27,873 nt of DNA from JALOAP01 sp964632355 (GCA_964632355.1 CAZWBW010000029.1:1-27873); one strand, 5' to 3'. Shown: positions 16,306 through 23,172, counted from the first letter of the stretch. Notes: generated from the sequence alone by a model not told the origin. Translations and numbers: made by a program.

Positions 16306-16862
16306 CGCGCCTCCTGAAGGCTGTAGAGTCCTATAGCTGTGTCACCGTACACGCGACGCTCCTGCAGAACGAGTCCCGCAGGGCGATCCGGCGGATTGTA
16401 TCGGGATCCATGCTCATAGACGACTAGGCCTCCCGGTTCCAGCCGTTCCCATACTTCCGCCAGTGTCTCCTCGGCAGTCTCCGCCTCGTACGGTGGGTCC
16501 ATAAACACCAGGTCGAACCGCCCCTCCACGCTCGCCAGCGCACCGGGCAGGCGCCCACGCACCACCTTCGCCTGCGCGCTAAAGCCCGCACGCCCGAGCG
16601 TCTGCAGGATCGCCTGGCACGCAGCCCCGTCGCTCTCTACAAACACCGCTTCCCGTGCCCCCCGCGACAGCGCTTCCAGCCCCAGTGCCCCCGTCCCTGC
16701 GTACAGGTCGAGGACCCGGGCATCGACCACCAGATCACCAATGATGTTGAAAATCGCCTCTCGCACCAGCCCCGAAGTGGGCCGCAATCGCGTTCCACGC
16801 GGTTCTGTAATAGGCAAACCCCGCGCTCGCCCACCCGCGATTCGCAGCCGCGATTGCGCCAC
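16302..16862 (-). CDS. rsmD: 16S rRNA (guanine-966-N2)-methyltransferase
   Basis: Methylates G966 of 16S rRNA during small-subunit assembly using S-adenosylmethionine. The 186-residue protein has RIAGGRARGLPI at the start and RPTSGLVREAIFNII for RNA contact. The SAM-binding loop is VLDLYAGTGALGLEALSRGA, and the catalytic DPPY motif sits in FDLVFMDPPYE. The start is GTG, two bases after the stop of the GH18-like gene, with a GGGGG-type ribosome binding site overlapping that stop. It is the middle gene of a tight GH18-like/rsmD/coaD run. Confidence 0.95.
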   Translation of the reverse strand: MAQSRLRIAGGRARGLPITEPRGTRLRPTSGLVREAIFNIIGDLVVDARVLDLYAGTGALGLEALSRGAREAVFVESDGAACQAILQTLGRAGFSAQAKVVRGRLPGALASVEGRFDLVFMDPPYEAETAEETLAEVWERLEPGGLVVYEHGSRYNPPDRPAGLVLQERRVYGDTAIGLYSLQEAR

Positions 16863-16864
16863 CT

Positions 16865-18544
16865 CTATCCCCCGGCTGCCGGCGTCGATGTCTGCTTCGC
16901 CTGCACCTGCACCTGCATCTCGTTCTGGAACAGCGCCACGCCGTCACTCAGCGTTAGCCGCACCGTGTACGTGCCCGGCTCCGAAGGCGTCGCCCACCGG
17001 ATGACGCCCTGGTTCCCGCCTTCGCTGCTCCCGTCGCTCACGAACCACTTCGGTGCGAGGTCATCCGCGTTCGGCTGCATCAGCACAGGCTGGCCAGTCG
17101 CGATGAACGGGTTCAGCGCCGTCCAGATGTTGCCCAGGTACTCGTTCCCGCTCGCGTCCTCAACCGCCACACCGCCCAGTCCAAACCGCGGGATCAGCTC
17201 GAGCTTGAAGCCCAGGCTGAAGAAGTTCTCGATATAGACGGTCCGCCCACTGCCTTGCTTGTACGTGAAGAACACGCTCGCCGCGTCCGTCGACCAGCTC
17301 ACGCCCGTCAGGTTCTCATTCCGGTCGATATTCACGCCCACCACCTGGACGTTGCTGTTCGTCTCCACGCGGTTCTCGTTCCCGACCACCAGGCTCATCC
17401 GCGTCGCGATGGCCATCGCGTCCGCCAGCGTCATCACCTGGATGCCGTCCGCCGACGTCTCCACTGCATACGGAGACACCGTCAGAACGAGCTTCTTCGG
17501 GTCGACCCGCTCCGTCAGGTACTGCAGAATTTCCGGCATCACCTGCCGGAACTTCCCCTGCTCGCGGAACGGCGCGATCTGCAGGATGTCCGCCGACTTC
17601 CCGAGTTGTTCCCAGTCGTACGCGCCTTCGTCGATCTGTGCGGGCGTCTTCTGCGGCACCGGCAGTGTCAGGCTCAGCTTCTTGTTCTGCTTGTGCAGTT
17701 CGCCCGCCAGTTCAGCGACGAACAGCGTGAAGTTCGTTCGCTCCGTGGGCGGCAGGTCCAGGTACGCGATGTCGATCCCTTCGAACGCACCTTCGTTCGC
17801 CACGCGGACGATGTCCTGCACGTGCTTCGAACGGCTTTCCGGCGTTGCCAGGATCGTGCTGACGATCGGGATCATCCCCTGCGTCGACCCGTCCGCCCAG
17901 ATCGACGGGTACCATTCGACGCCCTGCCCCGGGTTGATGTCGCTCCGGCTCCCCTGGATGGTGCCATCCGAACTCGGCGCATAATCCCGCGTGTGCAGGA
18001 TCGTCACCTTGCCCACCGCGTCGGGGTGCAGCGTCGTCACCCCCGGCGGCAGGTACGCGACCACGTGGCCCGCCTCCGACAACCGCCGCAGCACAGCCAC
18101 GTATCGTGGCGCCGAAGGCAGCGTCGCGGACGCGGTCTTCCCCTCGACATCCACTGCGGCGGCTCCGAGCGGCTCCCAGCGGTCACCCTCCGGCACATAC
18201 CGGAAGAAGTTCAGGTTCGTGCCGCCTGGAGTGCGCTCGGTCAGTGGGAGAGCAATCTGGAGCGGTTGGCCTTCGGGTAACGGGCCGTGGTCCTCGTTGT
18301 ATGCATAGACCTTCGTGACCCGCTCATACCCCTCGGGCGGTGCGAGATCCTCGTCGGCGGGGCAGTACTCGTCACTACAGCTCCCGCCGAACGCCCTCAT
18401 CACGACATAAGCGCCGAGCAGCACCACGCCGAGCACGATCGCGCCCAGCACCAGCAGACGCCCCACAGGCGTCTGGTGTCCGGTGTCATACACCGATCTC
18501 GATCCACGAGTCCCCCAGGGGAGCTGGCCGCCGCGCCTCGTCAT
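16865..18544 (-). CDS. Membrane-anchored GH18-like protein, catalytic motif lost
   Basis: A 559-residue protein from the chosen ATG, which has GGGGGAAG just upstream; the open frame extends 30 codons further without family support. Residues 28-52 are one membrane helix, so the bulk is outside the cell. A beta-rich domain (about 75-155) is followed by a GH18-type barrel (about 160-430), recognised from YLPPGVTTLHPDAVGKVTIL, FEGIDIAYLDLPPTERTNFTLFVAELAGEL and KKLSLTLPVP. A C-terminal Ig/PKD-like sandwich (about 455-550) contains the SEPGTYTVRLTLSDG strand pattern. GH18 enzymes use DxxDxDxE. Here the equivalent is GIDIAYLDL, with no glutamate at the acid/base position, so hydrolysis of chitin or peptidoglycan is doubtful. 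A binding or scaffold role is more likely (inference). Confidence 0.78.
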   Translation of the reverse strand: MTRRGGQLPWGTRGSRSVYDTGHQTPVGRLLVLGAIVLGVVLLGAYVVMRAFGGSCSDEYCPADEDLAPPEGYERVTKVYAYNEDHGPLPEGQPLQIALPLTERTPGGTNLNFFRYVPEGDRWEPLGAAAVDVEGKTASATLPSAPRYVAVLRRLSEAGHVVAYLPPGVTTLHPDAVGKVTILHTRDYAPSSDGTIQGSRSDINPGQGVEWYPSIWADGSTQGMIPIVSTILATPESRSKHVQDIVRVANEGAFEGIDIAYLDLPPTERTNFTLFVAELAGELHKQNKKLSLTLPVPQKTPAQIDEGAYDWEQLGKSADILQIAPFREQGKFRQVMPEILQYLTERVDPKKLVLTVSPYAVETSADGIQVMTLADAMAIATRMSLVVGNENRVETNSNVQVVGVNIDRNENLTGVSWSTDAASVFFTYKQGSGRTVYIENFFSLGFKLELIPRFGLGGVAVEDASGNEYLGNIWTALNPFIATGQPVLMQPNADDLAPKWFVSDGSSEGGNQGVIRWATPSEPGTYTVRLTLSDGVALFQNEMQVQVQAKQTSTPAAGG

Positions 18545-18608
18545 GCCTCTTCCCCCGGCGTCCTGCGCGCTCGCGTCGCTTCGTTTACCAAACCGAACCT
18601 CTGTCTCG

Positions 18609-18636
18609 ATTATCAGGCCGTTGCGGTTGGGCACAA
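18609..18636 (-). promoter_or_regulatory. Promoter candidate for the GH18-like/rsmD/coaD run
   Basis: On the minus strand TTGTGC (18636-18631), a 16-base spacer and GATAAT (18614-18609) form a plausible sigma70-type promoter 65 bases upstream of the GH18-like start at 18544. It is on the opposite strand to the greA promoter, in the 320-base divergent region 18545-18864. The rest of that region holds only the greA control elements described separately; I see no gene in it. Confidence 0.5.
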
Positions 18637-18721
18637 CCCGAGCCTATTCTTGGCTCGACTGGCAGGCCCGTCAGCTACCAACTACCTCGCCAGCCACCGT
18701 CGACACTGCGCATCCCCGTCG

Positions 18722-18752
18722 TGTCACAGCGACGCGTATTACAGCTGTGACA
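18722..18752. promoter_or_regulatory. Inverted repeat upstream of the greA promoter
   Basis: TGTCACAG (18722-18729) and CTGTGACA (18745-18752) are perfect 8-base inverted copies separated by 15 bases. The right arm overlaps two smaller palindromes, ACAGCTGT (18741-18748) and the odd-centred GCTGTGACAGC. The element ends 8 bases before the greA -35 box, the usual position for an activator or for a repressor that blocks polymerase. It does not fit a CRP site, which has a 6-base spacer. The regulator is unknown. Confidence 0.5.
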
Positions 18753-18760
18753 GCGCACAA

Positions 18761-18789
18761 TTGCGAGGGGGACACCTGCCCCGTATACT
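18761..18789 (+). promoter_or_regulatory. greA promoter
   Basis: TTGCGA (18761-18766), a 17-base spacer and TATACT (18784-18789) make the best sigma70-type promoter in the window. The predicted start of transcription is about 18796-18798, roughly 67 bases before the greA ATG. The transcript would begin exactly at the terminator-like hairpin that follows. Confidence 0.75.
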
Positions 18790-18797
18790 CGGCAGCG

Positions 18798-18833
18798 ACT
18801 GAGGACAGCCGTGCCCTCAGTCCTTTTGTTTTT
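18798..18833 (+). terminator. Terminator-like hairpin at the 5' end of the greA leader
   Basis: ACTGAGG (18798-18804) pairs with CCTCAGT (18815-18821) around a 10-base loop. CC and the tract TTTTGTTTTT (18824-18833) follow. The shape is that of an intrinsic terminator, yet it lies between the greA promoter and the greA ATG, with its first arm at the predicted transcription start. It may release short leader RNAs, pause polymerase, or cap and stabilise the mRNA. No competing antiterminator is obvious. E. coli greA also has a terminator in its leader. Confidence 0.65.
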
Positions 18834-18864
18834 CTGGCTACGATCACGGCACTCAGGGTACGAC

Positions 18865-19329
18865 ATGGTTGAAAAGCAGGTCCCCCTCACTCGTGAAGGG
18901 AAAGCAAAGCTCGAAGAAGAGCTCGAGGAACTTCGCGCCCAGCGCCGAATCGTCGCCGAGCGCATCCACAACGCACAGGAACAGGGCACCAGCCAGAACG
19001 ACGCCGAGTACGACGATGCCAAGCAGGAACAGGGCATGCTCGAAGGGCGCATCCTCGAGATCGAAGACATCCTGCGCCGCGCCGTGATCATCGAAGATGC
19101 AGCCGCAGCCTCCGGCCGCGTTGCTATTGGGACCCGCGTCGAGGTCGAGCAGGACGGCACCCGCCGCGAGTTCCGCATCGTCGGTGCCCCCGAAGCCGAC
19201 CCCTCGAAGGGGCTCATCTCCAACGAATCACCCGTCGGCTCCGCACTCCTCGGTAAGGCCGAAGGCGACGTCGTTGACGTCCACGTGCCCAAAGGCGTCG
19301 TCAAGGTCAAGATCATCAAGATTAGTTAG
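18865..19329 (+). CDS. greA: Transcript elongation factor GreA with altered tip
   Basis: A 154-residue GreA-family protein that enters the secondary channel of RNA polymerase and rescues backtracked complexes. The N-terminal antiparallel coiled coil (residues 1-75) begins VPLTREGKAKLEEELEEL and includes AEYDDAKQEQGMLEGRILEIED. The C-terminal globular FKBP-like domain carries GTRVEVEQ, LISNESPVGSALLGK and GDVVDVHVP. Aligned with E. coli GreA (GDLKENAEY), the tip reads GTSQNDAEY. The two acidic residues that chelate the cleavage magnesium (D41, E44) are therefore Thr42 and Asn45, although Asp46 and Glu48 lie next to them. The ATG has AGGG 6 bases upstream; the longer open frame from 18811 is part of the leader. 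lysS follows after a hairpin. Confidence 0.94.
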   Translation: MVEKQVPLTREGKAKLEEELEELRAQRRIVAERIHNAQEQGTSQNDAEYDDAKQEQGMLEGRILEIEDILRRAVIIEDAAAASGRVAIGTRVEVEQDGTRREFRIVGAPEADPSKGLISNESPVGSALLGKAEGDVVDVHVPKGVVKVKIIKIS

Positions 19330-19358
19330 CTCACAGGGCGCTCCCAGCGCGCTTGTTC

Positions 19359-19385
19359 CAGGGCCGCCGGGAGGCGGCCCTGTTT
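19359..19385 (+). terminator. Hairpin between greA and lysS
   Basis: CAGGGCCGCC (19359-19368) and GGCGGCCCTG (19373-19382) form a perfect 10-base stem with a GGGA loop, followed only by TTTC. A smaller GCGCT/AGCGC hairpin lies just before it. With such a short T-run it may be a weak terminator or an attenuator that lowers lysS expression relative to greA. lysS starts 20 bases later. Confidence 0.6.
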
Positions 19386-19405
19386 CATGCGAACGAGAGG
19401 CACAC

Positions 19406-20881
19406 ATGGACGAACTCATGGCGCAGCGTGTCGCGAAGCTCGACCAGCTCCGCGAACTCGGTATGCCCCCCTACCCCACCCGCGCCCATCGCACCCACAC
19501 CGCCGAGCAGGCCACTGCCATCGTCGAAGCCCTTCCCGAAGGGACCGACGAAGCCGAAGGCACCACTGTCACGGTCGCCGGCCGCGTCGTCGCCCGCCGC
19601 GATATGGGCAGGGCCGCCTTCGTCGACCTGCTCGATGGCAGCGGGCGCATCCAGGTCCTCTTCCGCAAGAACCAGCTCCCCGAAGAACTCTTCACAGCCC
19701 TCAAACTCATCGACCTCGGCGACTTCATCGGCGTCACCGGCACGCCCATGCGGACGCGCACCGGCCAGCCCACCGTCGGCGCCACCTCCTGGGTCATGCT
19801 CGCGAAGGCGCTCCATGCCCCGCCCGAGAAGTACCACGGCCTCACCGACCCCGAACTCCGCCAGCGCCACCGCTACCTCGACCTCATGGCCAACGAGGAA
19901 ACCCGCGAGCGGTTCCGCGCGCGCAGCAAGGTCGTCGCTGCCATCCGCCGCTTCCTCGAAAACCGCGGCTTCCTCGAGGTCGAAACCCCGGTGTTGCAGG
20001 AATCGGCCGGGGGCGCCGCCGCACGACCCTTCGTCACGCACTTCAATGCCCTCGGCGAAGACCGCTTCCTCCGCATCAGCCTCGAACTGCACCTGAAGCG
20101 GCTCCTCGTCGGCGGCTTCGAGCGCGTCTTCGAACTCGGCCGCATCTTCCGCAACGAAGGCCTCGGCGCGAAGTACAACCCCGAGTTCACGATGCTCGAA
20201 ACCTACGAGGCCTACACCGACTACCTCGGCGTCGCCGAGATGGTCGAAGAGATGGTGTGCACCGTCGCCGAGGAAGCCTTCGGTCGCCTGAAGTTCACCT
20301 TTCGTGAGCACGAAATCGACCTCACGCCACCGTGGCGCCGCCTCACCTTCCACGACGCGCTCCGCCAGTACGGCGACCTCGACCTCGACGCCTTCCCGAC
20401 GGTCGAAGCCCTGCGCGAAGAACTCGAACGCCGCGGCCTCGAACTGCCGCCCGGCGCTGGCTACGGCAAGCTCGCCGACGAAGCCATGTCCCACTACGTC
20501 GAGCCGAACCTCATCCAGCCCACGTTCCTGCTCGACTACCCGGTCGAACTTTCGCCGCTGGCCAAACGAAAGCCCGAAAATCCACGCCTCGTCGAACGCT
20601 TCGAAGTCTTCATCGGCGGCTTCGAAGCCGGGAACGCCTACACCGAACTCAACGACCCTATCGACCAGCGCGCCCGCTTCGAGGAGCAACTTCGCCTTCG
20701 CGCCGCCGGCGACGAAGAAGCCGAACTTATCGACGAGGACTTCCTCTTCGCGCTGGAACACGGCATGCCGCCGACCGGGGGCTTCGGCATGGGGGTCGAC
20801 CGGCTCCTCATGATCCTCACCGGTCAGCCCACCATCCGCGAGGTCATCCTCTTCCCGCAGCTCCGCACGGTGAAGGACTAG
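19406..20881 (+). CDS. lysS: Lysyl-tRNA synthetase, class II
   Basis: Charges tRNA-Lys with lysine in the cytoplasm. It is 491 residues, normal for bacterial class II LysRS. The N-terminal OB-fold anticodon-binding domain (about 55-145) contains VTVAGRVVARRDMGRAAFVDLLDGSGRIQV. The catalytic core begins near residue 160 with RQRHRYLDLM and contains motif 1 (FLEVETPVLQ), the AGGAAARPFVTHFNA block, motif 2 (RIFRNEGLGAKYNPEFTMLE) and motif 3 (GMPPTGGFGMGVDRLLMILT). The ATG at 19406 has AGAGG 5 bases upstream; the open frame extends 103 codons further but only overlaps greA in another phase. It follows greA and is followed two bases later by a Nudix gene. Confidence 0.97.
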   Translation: MDELMAQRVAKLDQLRELGMPPYPTRAHRTHTAEQATAIVEALPEGTDEAEGTTVTVAGRVVARRDMGRAAFVDLLDGSGRIQVLFRKNQLPEELFTALKLIDLGDFIGVTGTPMRTRTGQPTVGATSWVMLAKALHAPPEKYHGLTDPELRQRHRYLDLMANEETRERFRARSKVVAAIRRFLENRGFLEVETPVLQESAGGAAARPFVTHFNALGEDRFLRISLELHLKRLLVGGFERVFELGRIFRNEGLGAKYNPEFTMLETYEAYTDYLGVAEMVEEMVCTVAEEAFGRLKFTFREHEIDLTPPWRRLTFHDALRQYGDLDLDAFPTVEALREELERRGLELPPGAGYGKLADEAMSHYVEPNLIQPTFLLDYPVELSPLAKRKPENPRLVERFEVFIGGFEAGNAYTELNDPIDQRARFEEQLRLRAAGDEEAELIDEDFLFALEHGMPPTGGFGMGVDRLLMILTGQPTIREVILFPQLRTVKD

Positions 20882-20883
20882 CT

Positions 20884-21390
20884 GTGGAGCACCAGCCCGC
20901 AATCGAGCGCCACCACACGGCCACCGCCTACGTCGTGGCCGCCGATCGCACGCTCCTGCTCTGGCACCACAAGCTCCGCATGTGGCTGCCGCCCGGTGGG
21001 CACCTCGAACCGAACGAGGACCCGGTGCAGGGCGCCCTGCGAGAGGCGCGCGAGGAGTCCGGGCTCGACGTCGAGGTGATCCCGCCGCGCGACCTCCTCG
21101 CGATCGGCGCCCCGGCCCCGGCGGTGCTCCCGCCGCCGGCCGTCATCCTCATCGAAGACATCGTTCGCGACGACCAGCCCTTCCACCAGCACATCGACCA
21201 CGTCTACTTCACCCGCGCAATCGACCCCGTCGACTTCGCGGCCCCGATTCCGCACGGCGCCCACCGCTGGGCCACTACCGCCGAACTCGAGGCCGCGTTT
21301 GCGCTGCCCGCACCCGATGGTACGCTCGTCCCGGTGGCCGAGGACGTTCGGCTCCTTGGCGTTCGTGCCATCGCGGCAGCCCAGGAGTGA
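20884..21390 (+). CDS. Nudix hydrolase
   Basis: A 168-residue pyrophosphohydrolase. The Nudix box is perfect at residues 39-61: GHLEPNEDPVQGALREAREESGL fits G-x5-E-x7-RE-x2-EE-x-G, which binds the divalent metal. Family members cleave nucleoside diphosphates linked to another group, including oxidised nucleotides and sugar nucleotides; the substrate is not evident here. The start is GTG at 20884, two bases after the lysS stop, with AAGGA inside the end of lysS as ribosome binding site, so it is co-translated with lysS. Its end carries the AGGAG used by serS. The position between two synthetase genes could mean house-cleaning of nucleotides or simple operon sharing. Confidence 0.9.
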   Translation: MEHQPAIERHHTATAYVVAADRTLLLWHHKLRMWLPPGGHLEPNEDPVQGALREAREESGLDVEVIPPRDLLAIGAPAPAVLPPPAVILIEDIVRDDQPFHQHIDHVYFTRAIDPVDFAAPIPHGAHRWATTAELEAAFALPAPDGTLVPVAEDVRLLGVRAIAAAQE

Positions 21391-21395
21391 TTCCC

Positions 21396-22664
21396 ATGTT
21401 GAGCGTGCAGTACATCCGCGAGAACACTGAGCGCGTCAAGCGCGACCTCATCCTTCGCAACACCACCGCGCCGATTGACCGCATCCTCCAACTCGACGAC
21501 GACCGGCGCGACCTCCTCCAGAAAGTCGAGGCGCTCAGGGCCACCCGCAACAGTGCCAGCAAGGAAATCGGCAAAACCAAAGACCCGGCCGAGCGGGAAA
21601 AGCGCATCGCTGAGATGCGCAAGGTTGGCGAAGAGATCAGCGCCCTCGAGGCGCGCCTCAAGGAAGTCCAGGCCGAGCTCGATGCCAACCTGCTCGAAGT
21701 CCCGAACATCGTCGACGAATCCGTCCCCAAGGGCCCCGACGACAGCTGCAATGTGGTCGTCGAACAGGTCGGCGAGCCTCGCGACTTCGACTTCGAGCCG
21801 CGCCCCCATTGGGAGTTGGGCGAAATCGTCGACGGCATCGACCTCCAGCGTGGCGCCAAGATGGCCGGCTCTCGCTTCTATGTCCTCGACGCTGGTATCG
21901 CCCGCCTCTACCGCTCGCTCATCCAGTGGTGCCTCGATACCCACGCTGAGGCCGGCTACAGCGAGCGCTACCTTCCTTACATGCTGTCCGAGGCTTCGCT
22001 CGTCGCTTCCGGCCAGCTCCCCAAGTTCCGCGACAACCTCTACCGCGACGCCGAGGAGGACTTCTACTTCATCCCCACGGCGGAAGTGGCCTTCGTGAAC
22101 CTCTACCGCGACGAAATCCTACCGCCCGGCTCACTGCCCCAGCGCCTGGTAGCGCACACTCCCTGCTTCCGCCGCGAAAAGATGAGCGCCGGCCGCGATG
22201 TGCGGGGCATCAAGCGCGGTCACCAGTTCGAAAAGGTCGAGTTGTTCGTCTATTGCGAACCTGACCAAAGCGACAAAGAACTCGACGCCATGGTCGCCCA
22301 CGTCCGCACGCTCCCAGAGCGGCTGGGCATCCCCTACCGCGTCGTCCAGCTCTGCTCTGGCGACCTCGGCTTCAACGCTGCGAAGAGCTTCGACATCGAG
22401 ATGTGGGCGCCTGGCCAGGGCGAATGGCTCGAAGTCTCCTCTATCTCGAACTGCCTCGACTTCCAGGCCCGCCGCGCGAATATCCGCTACCGGCCGAAGG
22501 AGGGCGAGGCCGTGCGGCATCCGCACATGCTCAACGGGTCTGGCCTCGGCATGGTGCGGACGCTCATCGCTGTACTCGAGAACTACCAGGAGCGGGACGG
22601 CAGCATCATCGTCCCCGAGGAGCTCCGGCCGTACATGCGAACCGACCGCATTTCCCCGCGCTAG
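21396..22664 (+). CDS. serS: Seryl-tRNA synthetase
   Basis: Charges tRNA-Ser (and tRNA-Sec if present) with serine. It is 422 residues, the normal bacterial size. The N-terminal two-helix arm that grips the long variable arm of tRNA-Ser spans about residues 28-105 (LQKVEALRATRNSASKEIG, AEMRKVGEEISALEARLKE). The class II core has HWELGEIVDGIDLQRGAKM, FIPTAEVAFVNLY, motif 2 CFRREKMSAGRDVRGIKRGH and motif 3 NGSGLGMVRTLIAVLENYQ. The ATG is 5 bases after the Nudix stop, with AGGAG inside that gene. It is the last gene of the greA-lysS-Nudix-serS run; no strong terminator follows. Confidence 0.97.
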   Translation: MLSVQYIRENTERVKRDLILRNTTAPIDRILQLDDDRRDLLQKVEALRATRNSASKEIGKTKDPAEREKRIAEMRKVGEEISALEARLKEVQAELDANLLEVPNIVDESVPKGPDDSCNVVVEQVGEPRDFDFEPRPHWELGEIVDGIDLQRGAKMAGSRFYVLDAGIARLYRSLIQWCLDTHAEAGYSERYLPYMLSEASLVASGQLPKFRDNLYRDAEEDFYFIPTAEVAFVNLYRDEILPPGSLPQRLVAHTPCFRREKMSAGRDVRGIKRGHQFEKVELFVYCEPDQSDKELDAMVAHVRTLPERLGIPYRVVQLCSGDLGFNAAKSFDIEMWAPGQGEWLEVSSISNCLDFQARRANIRYRPKEGEAVRHPHMLNGSGLGMVRTLIAVLENYQERDGSIIVPEELRPYMRTDRISPR

Positions 22665-22817
22665 CTCGCGCCGACCTGGGTCACCACGGCGGAGGGCTTG
22701 GTTTTGCGTTTCGGATAGGCTGCCCTATTCGTCCGCGCAAATACGCCTAATTCGCGCAAGTAGATTGCAGAGGCGTTACAGCAACACCTATTCCTACCGC
22801 TAATACTTAACGGCTAT
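22665..22817. other. AT-richer spacer after serS with small hairpins
   Basis: This gap has no gene and is visibly lower in GC than its neighbours from about 22700 on. CGCCG (22670-22674 region) can pair with CGGCG before a GGTTTTG stretch, a weak serS terminator candidate. CGGATAGG (22712-22719) pairs with CCTATTCG (22724-22731) around CTGC, with one wobble. CGCGCAA occurs twice (near 22734 and 22753). No T-run follows the better hairpin. The stretch could hold a small RNA or transcript ends, but nothing decides this. Confidence 0.3.
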
Positions 22818-22844
22818 CGGCGGCATTGTTACTCAATGCCGCCG
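22818..22844. terminator. Perfect 11-base hairpin overlapping a stop codon
   Basis: CGGCGGCATTG (22818-22828) and CAATGCCGCCG (22834-22844) form a perfect stem around a five-base loop that contains the TAA stop of the small minus-strand gene. It lies between convergent transcripts (serS and that gene) and is symmetric, so it could end either. There is no T-run on either side, so it may rely on Rho or act as an RNA 3'-end stabiliser. Confidence 0.5.
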
Positions 22845-23014
22845 GTTACGTCGTCGTCCATGTTTTCGCTGGCATCGCCCTCTTCGATGTCCCACGTGAT
22901 CTCGTCGTTCTCTAGCATCTCGCGAAACCACGACTTCGCCTGCTCCAGCGCGTCCTCTTCGTTCTCCGCGTCCAGGACCAGGTAATCCATCACGAACACG
23001 CTATAGGTCGCCAT
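22829..23014 (-). CDS. Small acidic hypothetical protein
   Basis: A 61-residue, strongly acidic protein that I do not recognise. It reads MATYSVFVMDYLVLDAENEEDALEQAKSW at the start (beta strand then helix) and ends in an Asp/Glu-rich tail. The strand-helix-strand order (YSVFVMDYLVLDAENEEDALEQA) resembles small proteins in which a short sheet packs on one helix. The ATG at 23014 has GGAGG about 8 bases upstream, which rules out the longer frame to 23068. It is alone on its strand, with its stop codon in the loop of a hairpin. Confidence 0.7.
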   Translation of the reverse strand: MATYSVFVMDYLVLDAENEEDALEQAKSWFREMLENDEITWDIEEGDASENMDDDVTGGIE

Positions 23015-23062
23015 CTCAGCCCTCCTGCGCCCGCTACTTTTCACCGCCCCGCCCACAAAGTT

Positions 23063-23108
23063 CCACATTCAACTCTTCCAGCAAGGTAAAGAACTTGTGT
23101 TGAAGTGG
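23063..23108. promoter_or_regulatory. Inverted repeat in divergent spacer
   Basis: CCACATTCAAC (23063-23073) and GTTGAAGTGG (23099-23108) are inverted copies with one extra A in the left arm, 25 bases apart. They lie in the 158-base spacer between the small acidic protein (minus) and the LysM protein (plus). A weak promoter for the LysM gene, TTGCAG (23111-23116) with TATCCT (23136-23141) and a 19-base spacer, follows directly. The repeat could be an operator for both genes. Confidence 0.35.
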
Positions 23109-23154
23109 GCTTGCAGTAAGTACACCTTCTTACGGTATCCTCCCTGTTGGTGGC

Positions 23155-23172
23155 GGAGAAGGTGACTTCTCC
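23155..23172 (+). promoter_or_regulatory. Hairpin hiding the ribosome binding site of the LysM protein
   Basis: GGAGAAG (23155-23161) pairs with CTTCTCC (23166-23172) around a GTGA tetraloop, which is of the stable GNRA class. The ATG follows immediately at 23173. The only purine-rich ribosome binding sequences before this gene (GGAG, GAAGG) lie inside the stem, so the site would be masked when folded. Confidence 0.6.

Noticed and set aside
18722..18752. CRP-type site upstream of greA
   Set aside because: The arms look similar to TGTGA/TCACA but the spacer is 15 bases and the arms are inverted in the wrong sense, so a CRP site does not fit.
19385..20902. A 505-codon open frame on the minus strand opposite lysS
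   Set aside because: The sequence is low-complexity (Glu, Ala, Gly, Val-rich), a typical shadow of codon bias in lysS, which carries all class II motifs.
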